DNA of 64,000 nucleotides from Nemertoderma westbladi (GCA_032718475.1 JAUCBJ010000270.1:1-64000), one strand, 5' to 3'; shown: positions 42,450 through 54,621, numbered from the stretch's first letter. Program-made: numbers and translations. Notes: generated by a model not told the origin, from the sequence alone.

Positions 42450-44084
42450 CTATGCGAAGAGACAGTAACAATACCTGCAATATCTTACTGTAAAGTTTGT
42501 GAATCAAATCATAATCAGACCTTCTAACCAAAACAGTAAACTCCAAGTAAGCGAATATATATATATTGCAGTATTGGTCTCTTATAACCGGTGAGGCAGA
42601 AAACAGTCTACGAACAGACAAACTTCGATAAAACAAAATCCCGCGCAGCGAATCCTAAAATCAGGCTGACTCACTGACGGACTAAGGGGCTCGTATACTT
42701 TGCCGTGGTGTGATTTATATGGTTGGGCGAAAGGGACGCTAGCTAGGTGCAGAGATTTGGAGATGTCTAACTAGCGGGCAAAGTGCAGTACGGACAAAAG
42801 TTAATTTTATATATTTTGAGGTGTAAATAATTTCTAACGCGCGTGTGTTAATCCTGAACCGTCAAGATCAGTTTTGCTCCTTCATATATATAATTACTGG
42901 GTACGGTGTGCATTTTACGAATATTCTAATTTTGTAACTTGTAGGTCCAATACTCACGAATAATAAGGCTCCTTCCCCTCTTGCGTATTTCCAGGACTCA
43001 AATTCGGGCATAAGGTTAATGCTACGCCCAGAATTCGGCAATTTTTAATTTACCAGGTCCCTAATACTAAGAAGAAATGTGTTAGTTTACTACAGTAGGC
43101 GTACGGTTACTAATAGCTAGCCTGGCGTCCTATCTAGAATTTTGGTTACCTAGGTGGGCTTGGTAACTTCCTATCAGGATGTCGGCGGGGACACGGTAGA
43201 TGTTAGTATCCCTAAATAGCCTCAATTTATTTTGCACCTAGTCGTAAACTGCCCTACCGCCTGAACGGTACAATCCTAATTCAGGTGAAACACAGTAATC
43301 CTCCTAGCCTACAAGTTCTAATGCAATAGACACCGTTGTACTACAAATAGTCACAGACGCACCTGTACTTAGCAAGAGTTAGGCGTACAGTTTGCTGCAC
43401 CCTACCAATGTGCATGCCTTGTACCGGTGTGCCTACGTCCTATCTGCGTACTAGTATCTCTGCCTGAGCTCTCCTCTCCTCTCCCCCCGTAGGAATATGA
43501 AGGTCTACTGCGGTTTTTTCCTGAATTAAAACAGTACAATTCCTAGATGTAATTTTAGGCATACAGCGTGTCACTACCTCTACCTTCGATCTTTGGTCTT
43601 ATACTTAGGTAGCAAGGCATCGAACGCTGTCTAACCTTTCAGGCGATGGGCGAATAACTAAGAGTGATATTGCGTGTTGTCTCCTGTCTACATTCCTTAG
43701 ATGTTCCCGTTCATTGCTGTGGCCCGATGTTTAGCCAGCCATCCTGTCCCTCAGTTGAGTTCACCGTGGTGAAGCATAGTAAAACAGATAGAAAAGGGCA
43801 GATGTGACAAGTATTTCTAACTTTTATTACAAAATCAAACAATAACTATTATACAATAAACAATGTAATCTGAAATAAAGGTTTTTAAAGATAGCTATTG
43901 GTCCAGCGAATATACAACTTGTACGACATTGGTTACAATCTAATAATTACAATCTCGTTGGTTAATCTTACTTCGAGCAAATGCAATTAATTTGTAGCGG
44001 TCAATTTAAATGAGTTGAAATTCTGCACAAAAAACAATTCGCACCTACTAGGATTCGAACTCAATACACACTACATATAATTTC
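42450..44084 (-). repeat. BEL-4 5' LTR, uninterrupted
   Basis: At about 1635 bp it is the intact counterpart of the split LTR. It shows the empty sequence TATTGCAGTATTGGTC where BEL-2 inserted in the other copy. The LTR boundaries do not show a clear TG...CA pair with a target duplication. Confidence 0.87.
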
Positions 44085-44122
44085 CAACGCTCTACCGACT
44101 GAGCTACTGAACCACTTGACTA
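44041..44122 (-). other. tRNA-like sequence across the outer edge of the BEL-4 LTR
   Basis: On the minus strand GTAGCTCAGTCGGTAGAGCGTTGG (A-box/D-arm) is followed 30 bases later by GAGTTCGAATCC (B-box/T-arm). The A-box half lies outside the LTR repeat; the B-box half lies inside it and is also present at 39618-39632. Stems pair poorly, so it is not a functional tRNA gene. Confidence 0.5.
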
Positions 44123-44404
44123 ATCATCGTACAAATAGATATAGCAAATACAAATGAGGACTTAATGTAATCTTTTAACAAAGTTAATTCGAATAAAATA
44201 AAATTTTGAAAATCCACGGCGTTTAGAGAATATAATTCTATACTGCCACACTATGGGACTACTTTTATTTTTCATCAAAATTATAATTCCCTGCTTATGA
44301 GATTTTAACTTTTTTTAGGTTTGGTAGTGTTCATCTATAGTTGTTTCACCAACAGCCCGAATTTCGTAGGATTTCATTGGACGATTACAAAAATATAGTG
44401 GGTG

Positions 44405-44480
44405 GGCCGAATCGCCCCCCCCCCCCCCCCCCCCCCCCCCCAGTGGTGCTAATGGTCAAAACACCCCAGTGGTAATAGGG
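44405..44480 (-). repeat. Right terminal inverted repeat of the piggyBac-like element
   Basis: Read on the minus strand: CCCTATTACCACTGGGG, a partial internal repetition (ACCACT), about 27 Gs, then ATTCGGCCCA. It abuts TTAA at 44481-44484. Confidence 0.7.
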
Positions 44481-44484
44481 TTAA

Positions 44485-47069
44485 GCCCGTTACGAGTCAT
44501 GTAACTAGCAGGACTTGTGATATTTCACCTTGCTGTGTTGCATCACTTGCTTATTGCATTGCATCATTAACTTGCCGTATGTATTCAATCTTATTGTTAT
44601 AGTTATTATTATATTATTATATTATTGCTGTACCTTGTTGATGAATATACAAGACCAGAGATCACACCAACTTGATTTTCACACGGTTAGTGCTGACTGC
44701 ACCCTGTCTGTAATAGATTCGGTGTGCGTCCATAGTACTGCAATATTATTCCCCAACTAGTAACTATAATCTACTGATCCTATAATGTATGCAGCATGAG
44801 TGAACTGTGCACTTACCACGCACTAGGTCCAACATAGTGTCCTACCTGTAATATATATAAGTCAAACGTACATTTACCCGCCAACAACACAACATAACGG
44901 AATGGTTTACACGTAAATATTACTTTATTCCCTTGAAGCAGTTTATAGTGCCGAAGCTATATACTTACAGTAATTGATTGTACATTCAGACCAGATATAT
45001 ATATTAGATAATATATGTATACATAAACATTCGTGAGTGTTCCTGCTACGCGGCAGGTACCCCAAGGCACTTGATAGCACTCATAAGAGTTACAAACAAA
45101 CTCACTTTGTGGCGGATGTGGGGTTAGCCTCCCATAAAAGCCTTGACAGTGAAATATCACTTTCCAACACTGCCCCCAAGACAGTGTTCACCCCCCCCCC
45201 CCCTCGTACAATTAATTACATTAACATCTTGAACACCAATGTGCGCTGTGGTAGTGGACTATAATAAAATACTGCAGTTTTATTATACCTACTTTGCTCA
45301 GCAGTTTACGTGTAAGTAAACTACTTCAATTACGTTTAGAACTAGTGTTGTGTTATTTGCACATGTTTTTGTTTTGCTTGATATTGAGAACTGAATGCTT
45401 TATCGACGAATTGTTAAGGGATTTGAATCATTACATTATCCACGAGGTGTAAATTCTTCGAACGTGTTGAGCTGTGAGACCTACGTTCCCCGCGGGAGGT
45501 GTAAATCATAAGCTGGCGGCACGTGAAGCGTAAAGTTGCAAAACAGGGAGAACGTTATTGACAAAAGATAATATAGACAATCCTGCGATCATTTGGTGTG
45601 ATACTGATTGTTTGGTTTGATGTGTTATAGTATTATAATAACATTTGTGAAATCTGTTGTGCGGCATTGTGCGAGTGCAACTATTGCAGGTGCATTTCCG
45701 TGCGAATTGTTGATTGAGTCAGAGAGTTTACTTGTGTGACTGTGGTTTAATTTGACATTATTAGTCGTACGTTTGCGAAGTCAGTAGAAGGCCAAACACC
45801 CGAGGGAGTGTATAGGCAATCACTGCGTGTGAAACGGCTAATTACAGATAAATTACTACATTCATTACCATAGCTTAATAATTTAGTCAGCGTTTGTATG
45901 GTATGTTACATACGCTGTTATCAAAATAGTTTTACCCTTCCGGTTTTTGTATTAAAGTAACTAAGCGATTTAAGTAACTTGGTATTTTATTGTTTTACTG
46001 TACATTCGCCCTACACTTACATTTTGTTGTTTATTATTATAAACTTGTAACATAGTGTTACAACCCCCAAATATCGTAAGTACGTTCTATTATCTACGTA
46101 CAGAAATAATTAATTATTACATCTTTCTTTAGGCCATTGAACTGTTTATTTAACAGGCAGACACAGGCACGATATTTGACATATATTAATCCTTGTATTT
46201 AGTTCAAGGGAACCAACATCCTACGCTAATTTCATTCTGAACATAACCATTTGTTTGGATTACAGGCGACTTCAGACATACATATTTATTCATAACAATA
46301 TTATTTGCAGAAATAATCTCGGCAGTATTTGTGCTTAGGATTTGAAATAAGCCTTGCACATTAATTAGGTGCTCGTGATTTATTGCGACTTGCAACTTAA
46401 TTTCATCCCAAGGCGATTTACATCCTGCCCCACAACGACATACCATTCCAGACAATTTGTCGCTGAGTGCTTCGACTCAGCCATATACTTACTATAAACC
46501 ACGAGACTAAACTCCTTTGTTTGACCTACTCAGTCGCGACATACAAATTCTCCTACCATTATTAGTGCTGTTTACTTCCATTGAATGTTGAGACGTGATA
46601 CACCCCCACAGCCGACAACATACAATAGCATGGCTCAACATTTCCCATACCTATTGATTCTGTGTGACTTAATTGCTTACCCAGTTCGTGGAATTCAGAG
46701 TCAACCCCTTCCTATTAAATAGTAGTCCATAGCAATGTTCTTAGGATAGTATCACTGAATTGACAGTAACGAACGACATCCACTCGGATTAGAGTAGACA
46801 GCGACTACTAGCGGTGAAACAAGAATTGTAAAAGCACTTTAACGATACTTGTTACTCCCATTCTCTTTGAAAGGCGTTTCTTCGTTTATTTGAGATAAAG
46901 CCACCCAGTGGGAGCAGAGAGTATTACATTCTTATTAATAGCCAAATTATTCATTTCTCTAGGTGGCGCAATTATAATAACTTCTTTGGTGATTAAATAT
47001 TTATTTTGCAGGATAAATACGTAGTTAACACGTCTTTATAGTGTGCATAGATTACATTAACTTGACACC
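44485..47069 (+). other. Non-coding stretch before BEL-3 gag
   Basis: I find no convincing gene. A run of 14 Cs lies at about 45189-45202. The last part should be the leader and perhaps the 5' LTR of BEL-3, but I cannot see a matching 3' copy to define it. Confidence 0.4.
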
Positions 47070-48298
47070 ATGTCAGAGTCAGATATTGACACTGAACCAT
47101 TTGTTCAACACCCACCGGTCACAGCTGCCCCTCATACTAACATTCCCCCTTCCGTTGACCAGGTTGCACCACCTGTCCCCAGCAAGAAATCTTGGGACAG
47201 GTCCCACATCAGAACTAGACTATTTACAGGAGGGATTGTGGATGATATAAATGTAGATCCACCCATAGTTAGTGTTGTACAAACTGGAGTGAGCTCACCA
47301 TCACTACTAGTAATGAACATATCCCCCATTATGTTCGCCCCCTCACCCAACAGCAATGAGGAATTACACCCCCCGATTGATAACACCCTTTCGCCGAACA
47401 TTACAGATGAAACAATTCCTGTTCACCTGCAAGCAAGACTAGCTTACTTGCTGGAGGAGATCGGCAGTTACCGGGAAAGGGTGGCAACCAGAACTGTAGC
47501 TGCTGAACAGGAGGTTTATGGGGAAGAATTACATCACTTAATAAATCTACATTATGCCCACCCGGAACTTCGTAAGTTCTTCAGGTTCATTGATATGGTG
47601 TGGGCAGACCTATACAAACTAAAGGTTCCCCAGGTTCCATGCGGCACGGAAGAGCTGTCCGCTATAGTTTATGACCATGTAGCTGACTTCAATCGGCATA
47701 TAGGAACCCTCACACATGAGCTACAGACGGTGCAGCCTGACCCTAGGACGAACCCAGCTGCATATTTTAAGGTTAAGGAACTAGTTTGCGGCTAGTTTTA
47801 TCCGCCTTCCGGGAAGTATCTAGTAGACATCAAGATGCGGAGCTCGCTGCCATAGATGGCAGACAGTTAGCGGAAGTGGCAGTAATAGCCGGGAAGGCAC
47901 TCGCCCTTGAAAGGCTACATGGACCGACCATTCCCCCAGGTGTGGACATAGCCTGTTCCGGTACCGTAGCACTGAGCCATCAGCGTACAGACTCAGAGGA
48001 TTCCGGTGAAGGTGAGGACATGGATGCGATATCCCATTATCTGCAGTCTTATATAGCTGTGGTAGGAGAGACCGAACTTCGTAAGAGGTTAAAGGGTTTG
48101 GCCCCATCCAGCCCTGAATCAGCAGCAGTCCTAGATGAGATAGACGCTGAGGGCGATCTGCGGGCACAGATAGAGGGACATAATGCTGTTAAGGAAATAT
48201 TAGAAATGGAATTGCAGTTAAACGCAATCCAGATACGTAATAAAGCCGAACCGCGGGAAAACAAGCGCATGGAAGCTGATATAACTTTACGAAACTAA
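47070..48298 (+). pseudogene. BEL-3 gag N-terminal part, frameshifted
   Basis: The first frame (47070-47795) starts MSESDIDTEPF. Near 47785 coding continues in another frame (47786-48298), where RLVLSAFREVSSRHQD matches RLILSAFEEASKRRQD of BEL-2 gag, and ISHYLQSYIAVVGETELRKR matches the following BEL-2 region. It lacks catalytic domains. Confidence 0.85.
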
Positions 48299-48466
48299 AT
48301 AGCACTAAAAATATTTAGTGAAAATCAGTGTAAGGAAAGGTCAGGCTCAACCAGAGGACGAGACTGGCCGATTAGAGGGACTTATGCTTTGTCGGTTGAA
48401 GGAAACTCCACCGACGCTAGTGAAAGTGGTAACCACTCTCAACGCTGACGAAAGAGAGCTGTTAGA

Positions 48467-49264
48467 GTGGCGCTGTCGGACCTGCCTCCATATAATAGGG
48501 ACGGGATACCCCCAAAGCAGACGGATTTAGATCATCTGAGACCACTGGATTCGCGGCCCCCCCTGGGTAGGTTACGGGAGGAAGATGAGCCAAATGATCC
48601 CGGGTTCGAGATCTATATAGATCCGCGGGAATGGAAACCACCTCAGTTGGTTGCAGTCCCATTGCGCGGTACATCAGCCGAGCCGATCAATCCAGCAGTA
48701 GTTCCACACTCGACCATGACAGCAACCCCCTACCGAAATAGAGATGTTGTACCACCAGTAGGGGCACCAATTGTAACTAAAGAAATACCCAATGAAGCCC
48801 CAAACTCCCATATTATCTCTCGTACAGCTTGTCTAGAATGCCCCAGACCTAACTACCTGTCTAGTACCTTGGCCAGGACAAAGGAGAAAAGAATGTCATT
48901 TGGCACTGGAATATCCCCAATCGCCAGCCTGGCAGAAAATCCCAAAGTATCACATACATTACCCCATAGTAACGAAGGAGGAAACAATAATGATTGGACA
49001 TCTAGGGATGAACTAAATCCCTGCTCGACGATATATTACAACCGTCAAAACCAACTGGATGATAGGCACCTGGCGCCCAGATCAGCCCACTTAGCCGCAA
49101 AGGCGTCGGCGCCAGTGGGGACCCGGCATCCAGGACCAGGAATGCTGTTATCATCCGGCAGACGGATATCAGCCCCCCCTGATGGGCAAAGGGAAGCCTA
49201 CCCCAGAAGTGGAGTCAGGTTTGTGCCAGGCATCCCAGGTGAAGTATTTCCCTCCTTGTGGTGA
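48467..49264 (+). pseudogene. BEL-3 gag central part, proline-rich, decayed
   Basis: This open frame of 265 codons is mostly Pro-rich and disordered. It begins with LSDLPPYNRDGI, similar to LPDLPPAVRRQL in BEL-2 just after the coiled coil. It ends before the junction that joins directly to the RT region, where the capsid, zinc-knuckle and protease parts are missing. Confidence 0.65.
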
Positions 49265-49344
49265 CCCTCCTTCACCTTCAGAGGCTTATGCACCCCTGTT
49301 AGACCCCAGCCTACATTCGAACATTCGAACAGACAACATACGAA

Positions 49345-50655
49345 GTGGGGCTTCTCTTGCGGTCCTCCCAACCCAACCTATTTAATAACAAGATGCTTGC
49401 GCATAAACGCATTTTACAACTGGAAAGGTGTCTCACCGCCAACTCGACAGCTCATTGGTTATATAAGGAGCAAATGACCAAGTTCATAAGCAAGGGATAT
49501 GCGGAACTGGTCCCACCAGACACCCCCAAGACTGACCGGACATACTACCTTACTCACCATTATGTCGAACAGAAAGACAAACCAGGACGTATTAGGGTAG
49601 TGTTCGAAGGTTCAGCTAAGTACCAAGGACAATCCCTAAACTCGGAACTATTACCCGGACCCAACTTGTTGCAGTTTCTACACAGAATATTAATGCACAT
49701 GCGACAATATGCCGTCGCCTTCTCTTCAGACATAGAGGGTATGTTCCTGCAAGTGAAAGCATTAGATATTGACCGGGACAGCATGCGTTTCTTGTGGTGG
49801 ACAGAAGGAGACTTAAATTCTGATCCAGTAGAGTATCGCATGACCATTCAAGCGTTCGGTATCATTTCCAGCCCATCGAACTCATGTTCAGTGCTACATC
49901 GAACAGCTGATGACCATCGGGATGAATTTCCACCATCAGTCACAGATAATATCAAAAGGGATTTTTACATGGACGATAACTTGAAATCAGCCCCGACAGT
50001 CAAGGAAGCCATAGACATTGCTCAAGGGACAGTAAACTGCCTGAAACTCGGAGGATTTCGCCTGACGAAATTCACTACCAATTCCCACGAGTTTCTAAAG
50101 GCCATACACCCCGCATAGCGTGGCGACACCAAACTAGACCTAAAAAAGGACGACCTGCCAGAGACTAAGATGTTAGGACTTCGTTGGCTAACAGAAAGCG
50201 ATACTATGGTATTCAAAGTCAAGTTGAGAAAGGGCGAAACTCAAACCAAATGCATTTGCCTCAGCATACTTAGCACTTATTTCGACCCTCTCGGATTTAT
50301 CAGTCCAGTTATTTTACTGGCTCGAGATCTCGTTCAGCGAATGTGGAAGGAGAATGATAGTTGGGAAAACCCCTTGACAGGGACACTATTGGAAGACTGG
50401 TGGCGATGGGAACGGTCCTTGCCCGACTTGGAGAAGTTTTCCCTACCCAGAGCATATTTCCCAAATGTAGACTCCCTGCAGACTTACGAACTCCGTGTAT
50501 TCGGTGACGCGAGCAGCAAAGGCGTCGGGATTGTAGCTTACTTTAGATGCGAAACCCCGGACAGTATCACAGTAGCTTTAGTTGCCTCGAAGGCCCTTAT
50601 AAGGCCAATAGCTAAAACCAAAGACACTTTGACTATAACCAGAGCTGAGCTTTAG
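49345..50655 (+). pseudogene. BEL-3 reverse transcriptase and start of RNase H
   Basis: RT motifs are well preserved: SDIEGMFLQVK, AFGIISSPSN and FYMDDNLKS (near 49970). An in-frame TAG at 50116-50118 splits the frame; the same frame resumes and includes the RNase H motif FGDASSKG near 50500. A further TAG ends it at 50653-50655. Confidence 0.9.
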
Positions 50656-50702
50656 GCAGCCATATACACTACCATCATTGCCAAGAACGTGTTGGCGCAG
50701 AC

Positions 50703-51539
50703 ATGCTATACGGTAGTACAGTAGTAAGGACAGTTTACTGGACAGATGCTGCGTTAGTTTTAGAATATTTGACTAACATGGCATGCCAGTTCAGCTTGTA
50801 TGTGACAAACCATGTAGCGCAGATCCTAAAGGACACGGACATCAAACAGTGGAGACATTGCTCTGGATTGTTAAATCCAGCCGACATTGCTTCTCATGGC
50901 GCTACCCCTCAGGAACTGATAGATACTAAGTGTTGGTTGCAAGGACCTGCCTTTTTGCAAGGCCCCGAAGGTAGTTGGCCCCAAAATTTAACGCCTGCAG
51001 AGATAAGGCAGCAAGTGAAGGGCACGGAAATCGCTAAGTCTAAGAACATGGCGTCCAAATCGAAGCTATTCAAAAACATCTACATATCTTCACTACATGT
51101 GCGCGAGAGTGTGAGCCCACAGAGCACCCCAGATAGTGAAGCCCTCATTATCCTCTCCTTTCCAGTCTTGACTGACGGCCTTTCACCGCTCATTAGCAGG
51201 GCCATGAATCACTATAGTTCCTGGCACAAACTTTGTCATGCCGTTACCATACTGAAGCGTTATGTGTACTACTGCTGTAATAAAAACAAAATCACACAAG
51301 GTAAATTATTGGAGCACGAAGTAGACTATACCAACAGGCAGCTACTCCAACTATCCCAAATGAAAGAAAAGGCTCCAACGTACGAATACCACCTCAAGCA
51401 CCCCGCTACGCAGTCAAACGATAAATTATCCAGTGTGATGTTCGACGGCCTAATCAGAGTGGGAACTAGACTCACAAACGCTCCCCTTTCCCACGACACG
51501 ATATTTCCCATTATTATCTACGATCCCACCATACAATGA
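50703..51539 (+). pseudogene. BEL-3 RNase H C-terminus and connection to integrase
   Basis: The frame differs from the RT part, so a frameshift lies near 50680. YWTDAALVLEYL and LNPADIASHGA mark the BEL RNase H region, and LIRVGTRLTNAPLS the start of the integrase module. It ends with TGA at 51537-51539. Confidence 0.88.
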
Positions 51540-52742
51540 AAGATAATACAGGATGTACACAATCAGTTGTTGCACGCCGGGAGGGAACACATACTTAGTG
51601 AAGTACGCACTAGGTATTACTTTGTATAACCCAGGAAAGCCTTAAATAAGGTTCTGCGCAGCTGTTTACCCTGTATGAAACTGTATTGCCAACCCATGAC
51701 TCAGTTAGAAGCTCCCTTACCTAAGGAACGCGTTAGCTGCTACGAGCCCCCCTTTACACATACGGGTGTAGACTTATTTGGGCCGATAGAGGTCAAGAGG
51801 GCTTGAACCATGGTTAAAAGATGGTGCGTTATCTTCGTCCGCATGACATGCCATGCCATACAGCTGGACATGGTTAATGACATCTCCATGAATAGCTTTA
51901 TCCTGTGCTTATGTAGACAAATCAGTTGATACGGCACCAGCAATACAATGAAGTCAGATAAAGGGACTAACTTTATAGGGGCAAACAACGAGATAACACG
52001 CTCTATAGAACAGTGGAACCAGGATCAAGTTGATGAACTGTTGAAGGTTTCTGCTTCCAGCTGGACCTTTAATGCCACAAATGTACCCTGGTGGGGCGGG
52101 AGCTGGGAAAGATTAATTCGTAGCATGAAGGTAGCTTTCCATCACATACTACCCTGCAAGGCTTACCTAACAGACGAGATACTCCGTACTATCTTAGCGG
52201 AAGTCACTGCTTACCTGAATAGTCAACCCCTCATGCCCGTTTCAGCCAGCCCCAAAGCGCTAGAGGTCTTCACACCAGCCCACTTTCTGATGAAAAAGAA
52301 AGTAGTGTTGTTACCAGTCTCGACACCCGAGGATGGTGACGAGTTATTGCGACAGACCTGGAAGATGACTCAACTGCTGTTGAGCCGATTCGCAAACCAC
52401 TTTGAGCGATTTTATCTTCCCATCATATAACTCAGGAACAAATGGTTTTCCGTGAAAGAAGATGCCAGAGTAGGAGACATGGTATTAGTAGTGGATCCTG
52501 ATCTCCCGCGGAAATATTGGCAGACAGCACGCATAGTAGAAACACACGTCAGCGCGGATGGCCTGGTAAGATCAGTGGATCTAGTAGTGCTGAGGGAAAA
52601 GGGTAAGCTAAACTTCGTCCCCCAGAGACTCAACCGTCCTATAGGCCGCCCCTGCCTGCTAGAAATGGCACACGAGGAATCTGGCAACTACGGCAAGCAA
52701 GAACTCAAGCCAACAGACTTGACATATTTTTTATTGGAATAG
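51540..52742 (+). pseudogene. BEL-3 integrase and DUF5641-like end
   Basis: Stops occur at about 51626 (TAA), 51804 (TGA), 51927 (TGA) and 52428 (TAA), all in one frame. Between them are HAGREHIL, GVDLFGPIEV, SDKGTNFIGANN and WWGGSWERLIRS, i.e. zinc finger and DDE core. The end GRPCLLEMAHEESGNYGKQE aligns with the end of BEL-2 pol. Confidence 0.9.
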
Positions 52743-53873
52743 TTAACTCCCTTGGAACGTTTGAGTGCGCCGCATATCACACTCAAGCGGGGGAACGGGT
52801 TATGTTGCGTCGTTAACCACTGACCCCATACGTTTTTTAAAAAATATGCCATATATTCAGCTTGACAGGGATAACATAATTCATTCTCACATTGCTTTCG
52901 TCCCCAAATAACAATAGGACTATGGGATGTTTCATGATAAGTCGTTTTATACATGGTGCATGAAACTTGATCTCAGTTCTAGAACATTCTAGAATACTAT
53001 TAAGAAAAGTGGGAGGTTTCATGATAAGTCGTTATACACACAACGCATGAAACCTGAACCCAACTCTTGATAACATGTTGTGATAAGTCATTATTAAACA
53101 TGACGCGCAGCCAACCAAAACCCTTAATAATTGTATGATAACGGTGATTATACAAACAAAATTATAATAAACTACACTAGTCATGATAAGTCATTATTAA
53201 ACATGACGCATGACAATAACAAACCTTGGTCTTGCTGTATTATTACGGCCCAATAACACTTGAATGCAGAGTCTTAATTACTACTCCCGCTTCTTGTCAA
53301 TTGCCAGAGTACAGTAAGAGATGTCAATTATCAGTTGGCTTGAAACTTCAAGAACCAATATAGTTTGATATTGATTAATACGATATCATATTCATATAAA
53401 TCCATTCAAGTCACTGTAATAATGAGTATTACGGGAACGGTCGTGGTCCACTTAGTGGCTCTTTCCCAAGGGATGAGTAAACCTAGTTTAAGTCACTGGA
53501 TCGCGTAAATCTATATTTATATTATTCATTAATAGTTTAATACAACCAACCCTTTAATCACGACATTAATACAACAATAGTATAAACACCAATACTATAC
53601 ATACAAACACCACAACCAAGTAAATAAATTAAATAATACAACCAACAAAGACATAATAATATCACAGTAGACCCAGATCTGTGTGAATGAGCAATACCCT
53701 ATTCTATCGCTATATTTACCGAATGTTGATCCTTGATAAATTAATAGGTAATTTAAAACGAATAAAATTGGGACGCTGGTGTGTCACTCGCGCCACCCTT
53801 TTATTAAATTTCTAGAGTTTTATCGTATATTTTACCTAACATTAATACCCTTAAATTTATTTAATGAGTATCC
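52743..53873 (+). other. BEL-3 post-pol spacer with iterated motifs
   Basis: There is no gene here. CATGATAAGTCGTT or TGATAAGTCATTATTAAACA followed by ACGCATGA recurs near 52932, 53018, 53080 and 53182. The rest is A/T-rich. Confidence 0.55.
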
Positions 53874-54029
53874 ATGGAAATTAAAAATATCAACATTCAG
53901 GAAATAGTAAGTTTGAAACGGACATTAATGCGTGTTGTGGCATTGGATGTGTTAGTTTGCATGATACTACAAATAACAGCCATCCTCGGTGTGTTTACTG
54001 TAGCAAACCGAAACTCTATTGCAGACTAA
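53874..54029 (+). CDS. Small hydrophobic ORF (51 codons) in the BEL-3 post-pol region
   Basis: ATG 53874 to TAA 54027-54029. Residues about 20-43 form one hydrophobic segment (VVALDVLVCMILQITAILGV). The end GVFTVANRN is matched by GVFTVASRN in the corresponding BEL-2 stretch (minus strand near 25180), although BEL-2 has a stop just before it. It could be a real small membrane protein or a fragment of an older ORF. Confidence 0.3.
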   Translation: MEIKNINIQEIVSLKRTLMRVVALDVLVCMILQITAILGVFTVANRNSIAD

Positions 54030-54327
54030 TTTCAGTCGCACTACAATAGTCGATATCCCGACGAATAGCACTCGGAGAGACTGGCCTCGAGCTTTTCCTC
54101 CGCGTTAGACGCTTCGTCTTCCACCCGTTCTACCACACCTGTTGGATAGGGAATAGGCGTAGTGGCGTTAACGTGGCCAGGGGCAGCTCGGGTCCGTGTT
54201 GGGCTGGGGATAAAGGGCGGCTTGCCACTGCCAGCCTTATATGAACTCAAATAACTATAATAATTATCGACTCATTGGTTTACTTCTGCTCGATTATTAA
54301 TATATTTACTCATTTTCAATAACAATA

Positions 54328-54621
54328 ATGGATACTTCTAAAGACGATTCAATAGACAATATCAATATGCAGCGACAACAACTTACAGAGGAATATCACC
54401 GAGGTATGAGAGAGATGATGGATGATCTGTTGACACCCGGAGCACCACAACAGTATACGGAGCCGCTAATGTCCCCCGTAGAGGTATCAGAACGACTTCA
54501 TTATCACACTTTCATGAACAGATACACCAATATCGACGGATCATACAAGCCATTCATTATATCCAGACATCCAAGCGACCTCATATACTCCGAAGACGTT
54601 CATGAGCAACAAGATATGTAA
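54328..54621 (+). pseudogene. Accessory region, N-terminal ORF (97 codons)
   Basis: It starts at ATG 54328 with an acidic N-terminus (MDTSKDDSID). Its centre (YTEPLMSPVEVSERLHYHTF, then RYTNIDGSY) is related to the BEL-2 ORF at 24906-24622. It ends at TAA 54619. The same frame runs on with one more stop to the next piece. No known domain. Confidence 0.55.

Larger units (their letters stand above)
21187..44480. mobile_element. piggyBac-like element (TIRs, TTAA target), inflated by nested LTR elements
   Basis: The left end is TTAA (21183-21186) then CCTTATTACCACTGGGG. The right end, read on the minus strand, is TTAA (44481-44484) then CCCTATTACCACTGGGG: 16 of 17 bases match. Both ends then carry a long G run followed by an ATCGGCCCA- or ATTCGGCCCA-like string. 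A TTAA target and a CCY start are hallmarks of piggyBac transposons. Outside the LTR insertions only about 1.0 kb on the left (21187-22179) and 0.4 kb on the right (44085-44480) remain, with no transposase, so the original element was a short non-autonomous copy. It is possible that these are two separate elements in opposite orientation. Confidence 0.65.
47070..52742 (+). mobile_element. BEL-3: decayed BEL/Pao retrotransposon
   Basis: Its parts are collinear with BEL-2 but broken. gag-to-RT distance is 2.3 kb against 4.6 kb in BEL-2, so a deletion removed DUF1759, the zinc knuckles and the protease. There are at least six in-frame stops in pol and frameshifts near 47785 and 50680. It is the oldest of the BEL copies here. 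Confidence 0.9.

Noticed and set aside
54041-54250. Minus-strand ORF (69 codons) divergent from the accessory gene, with a positional counterpart (plus-strand 24957-25157) in BEL-2
   Set aside because: Both begin MS-x-Y but the rest does not align. They run antisense through a region that is related at the DNA level, so the shared open frames are probably by-products. Kept out as genes.
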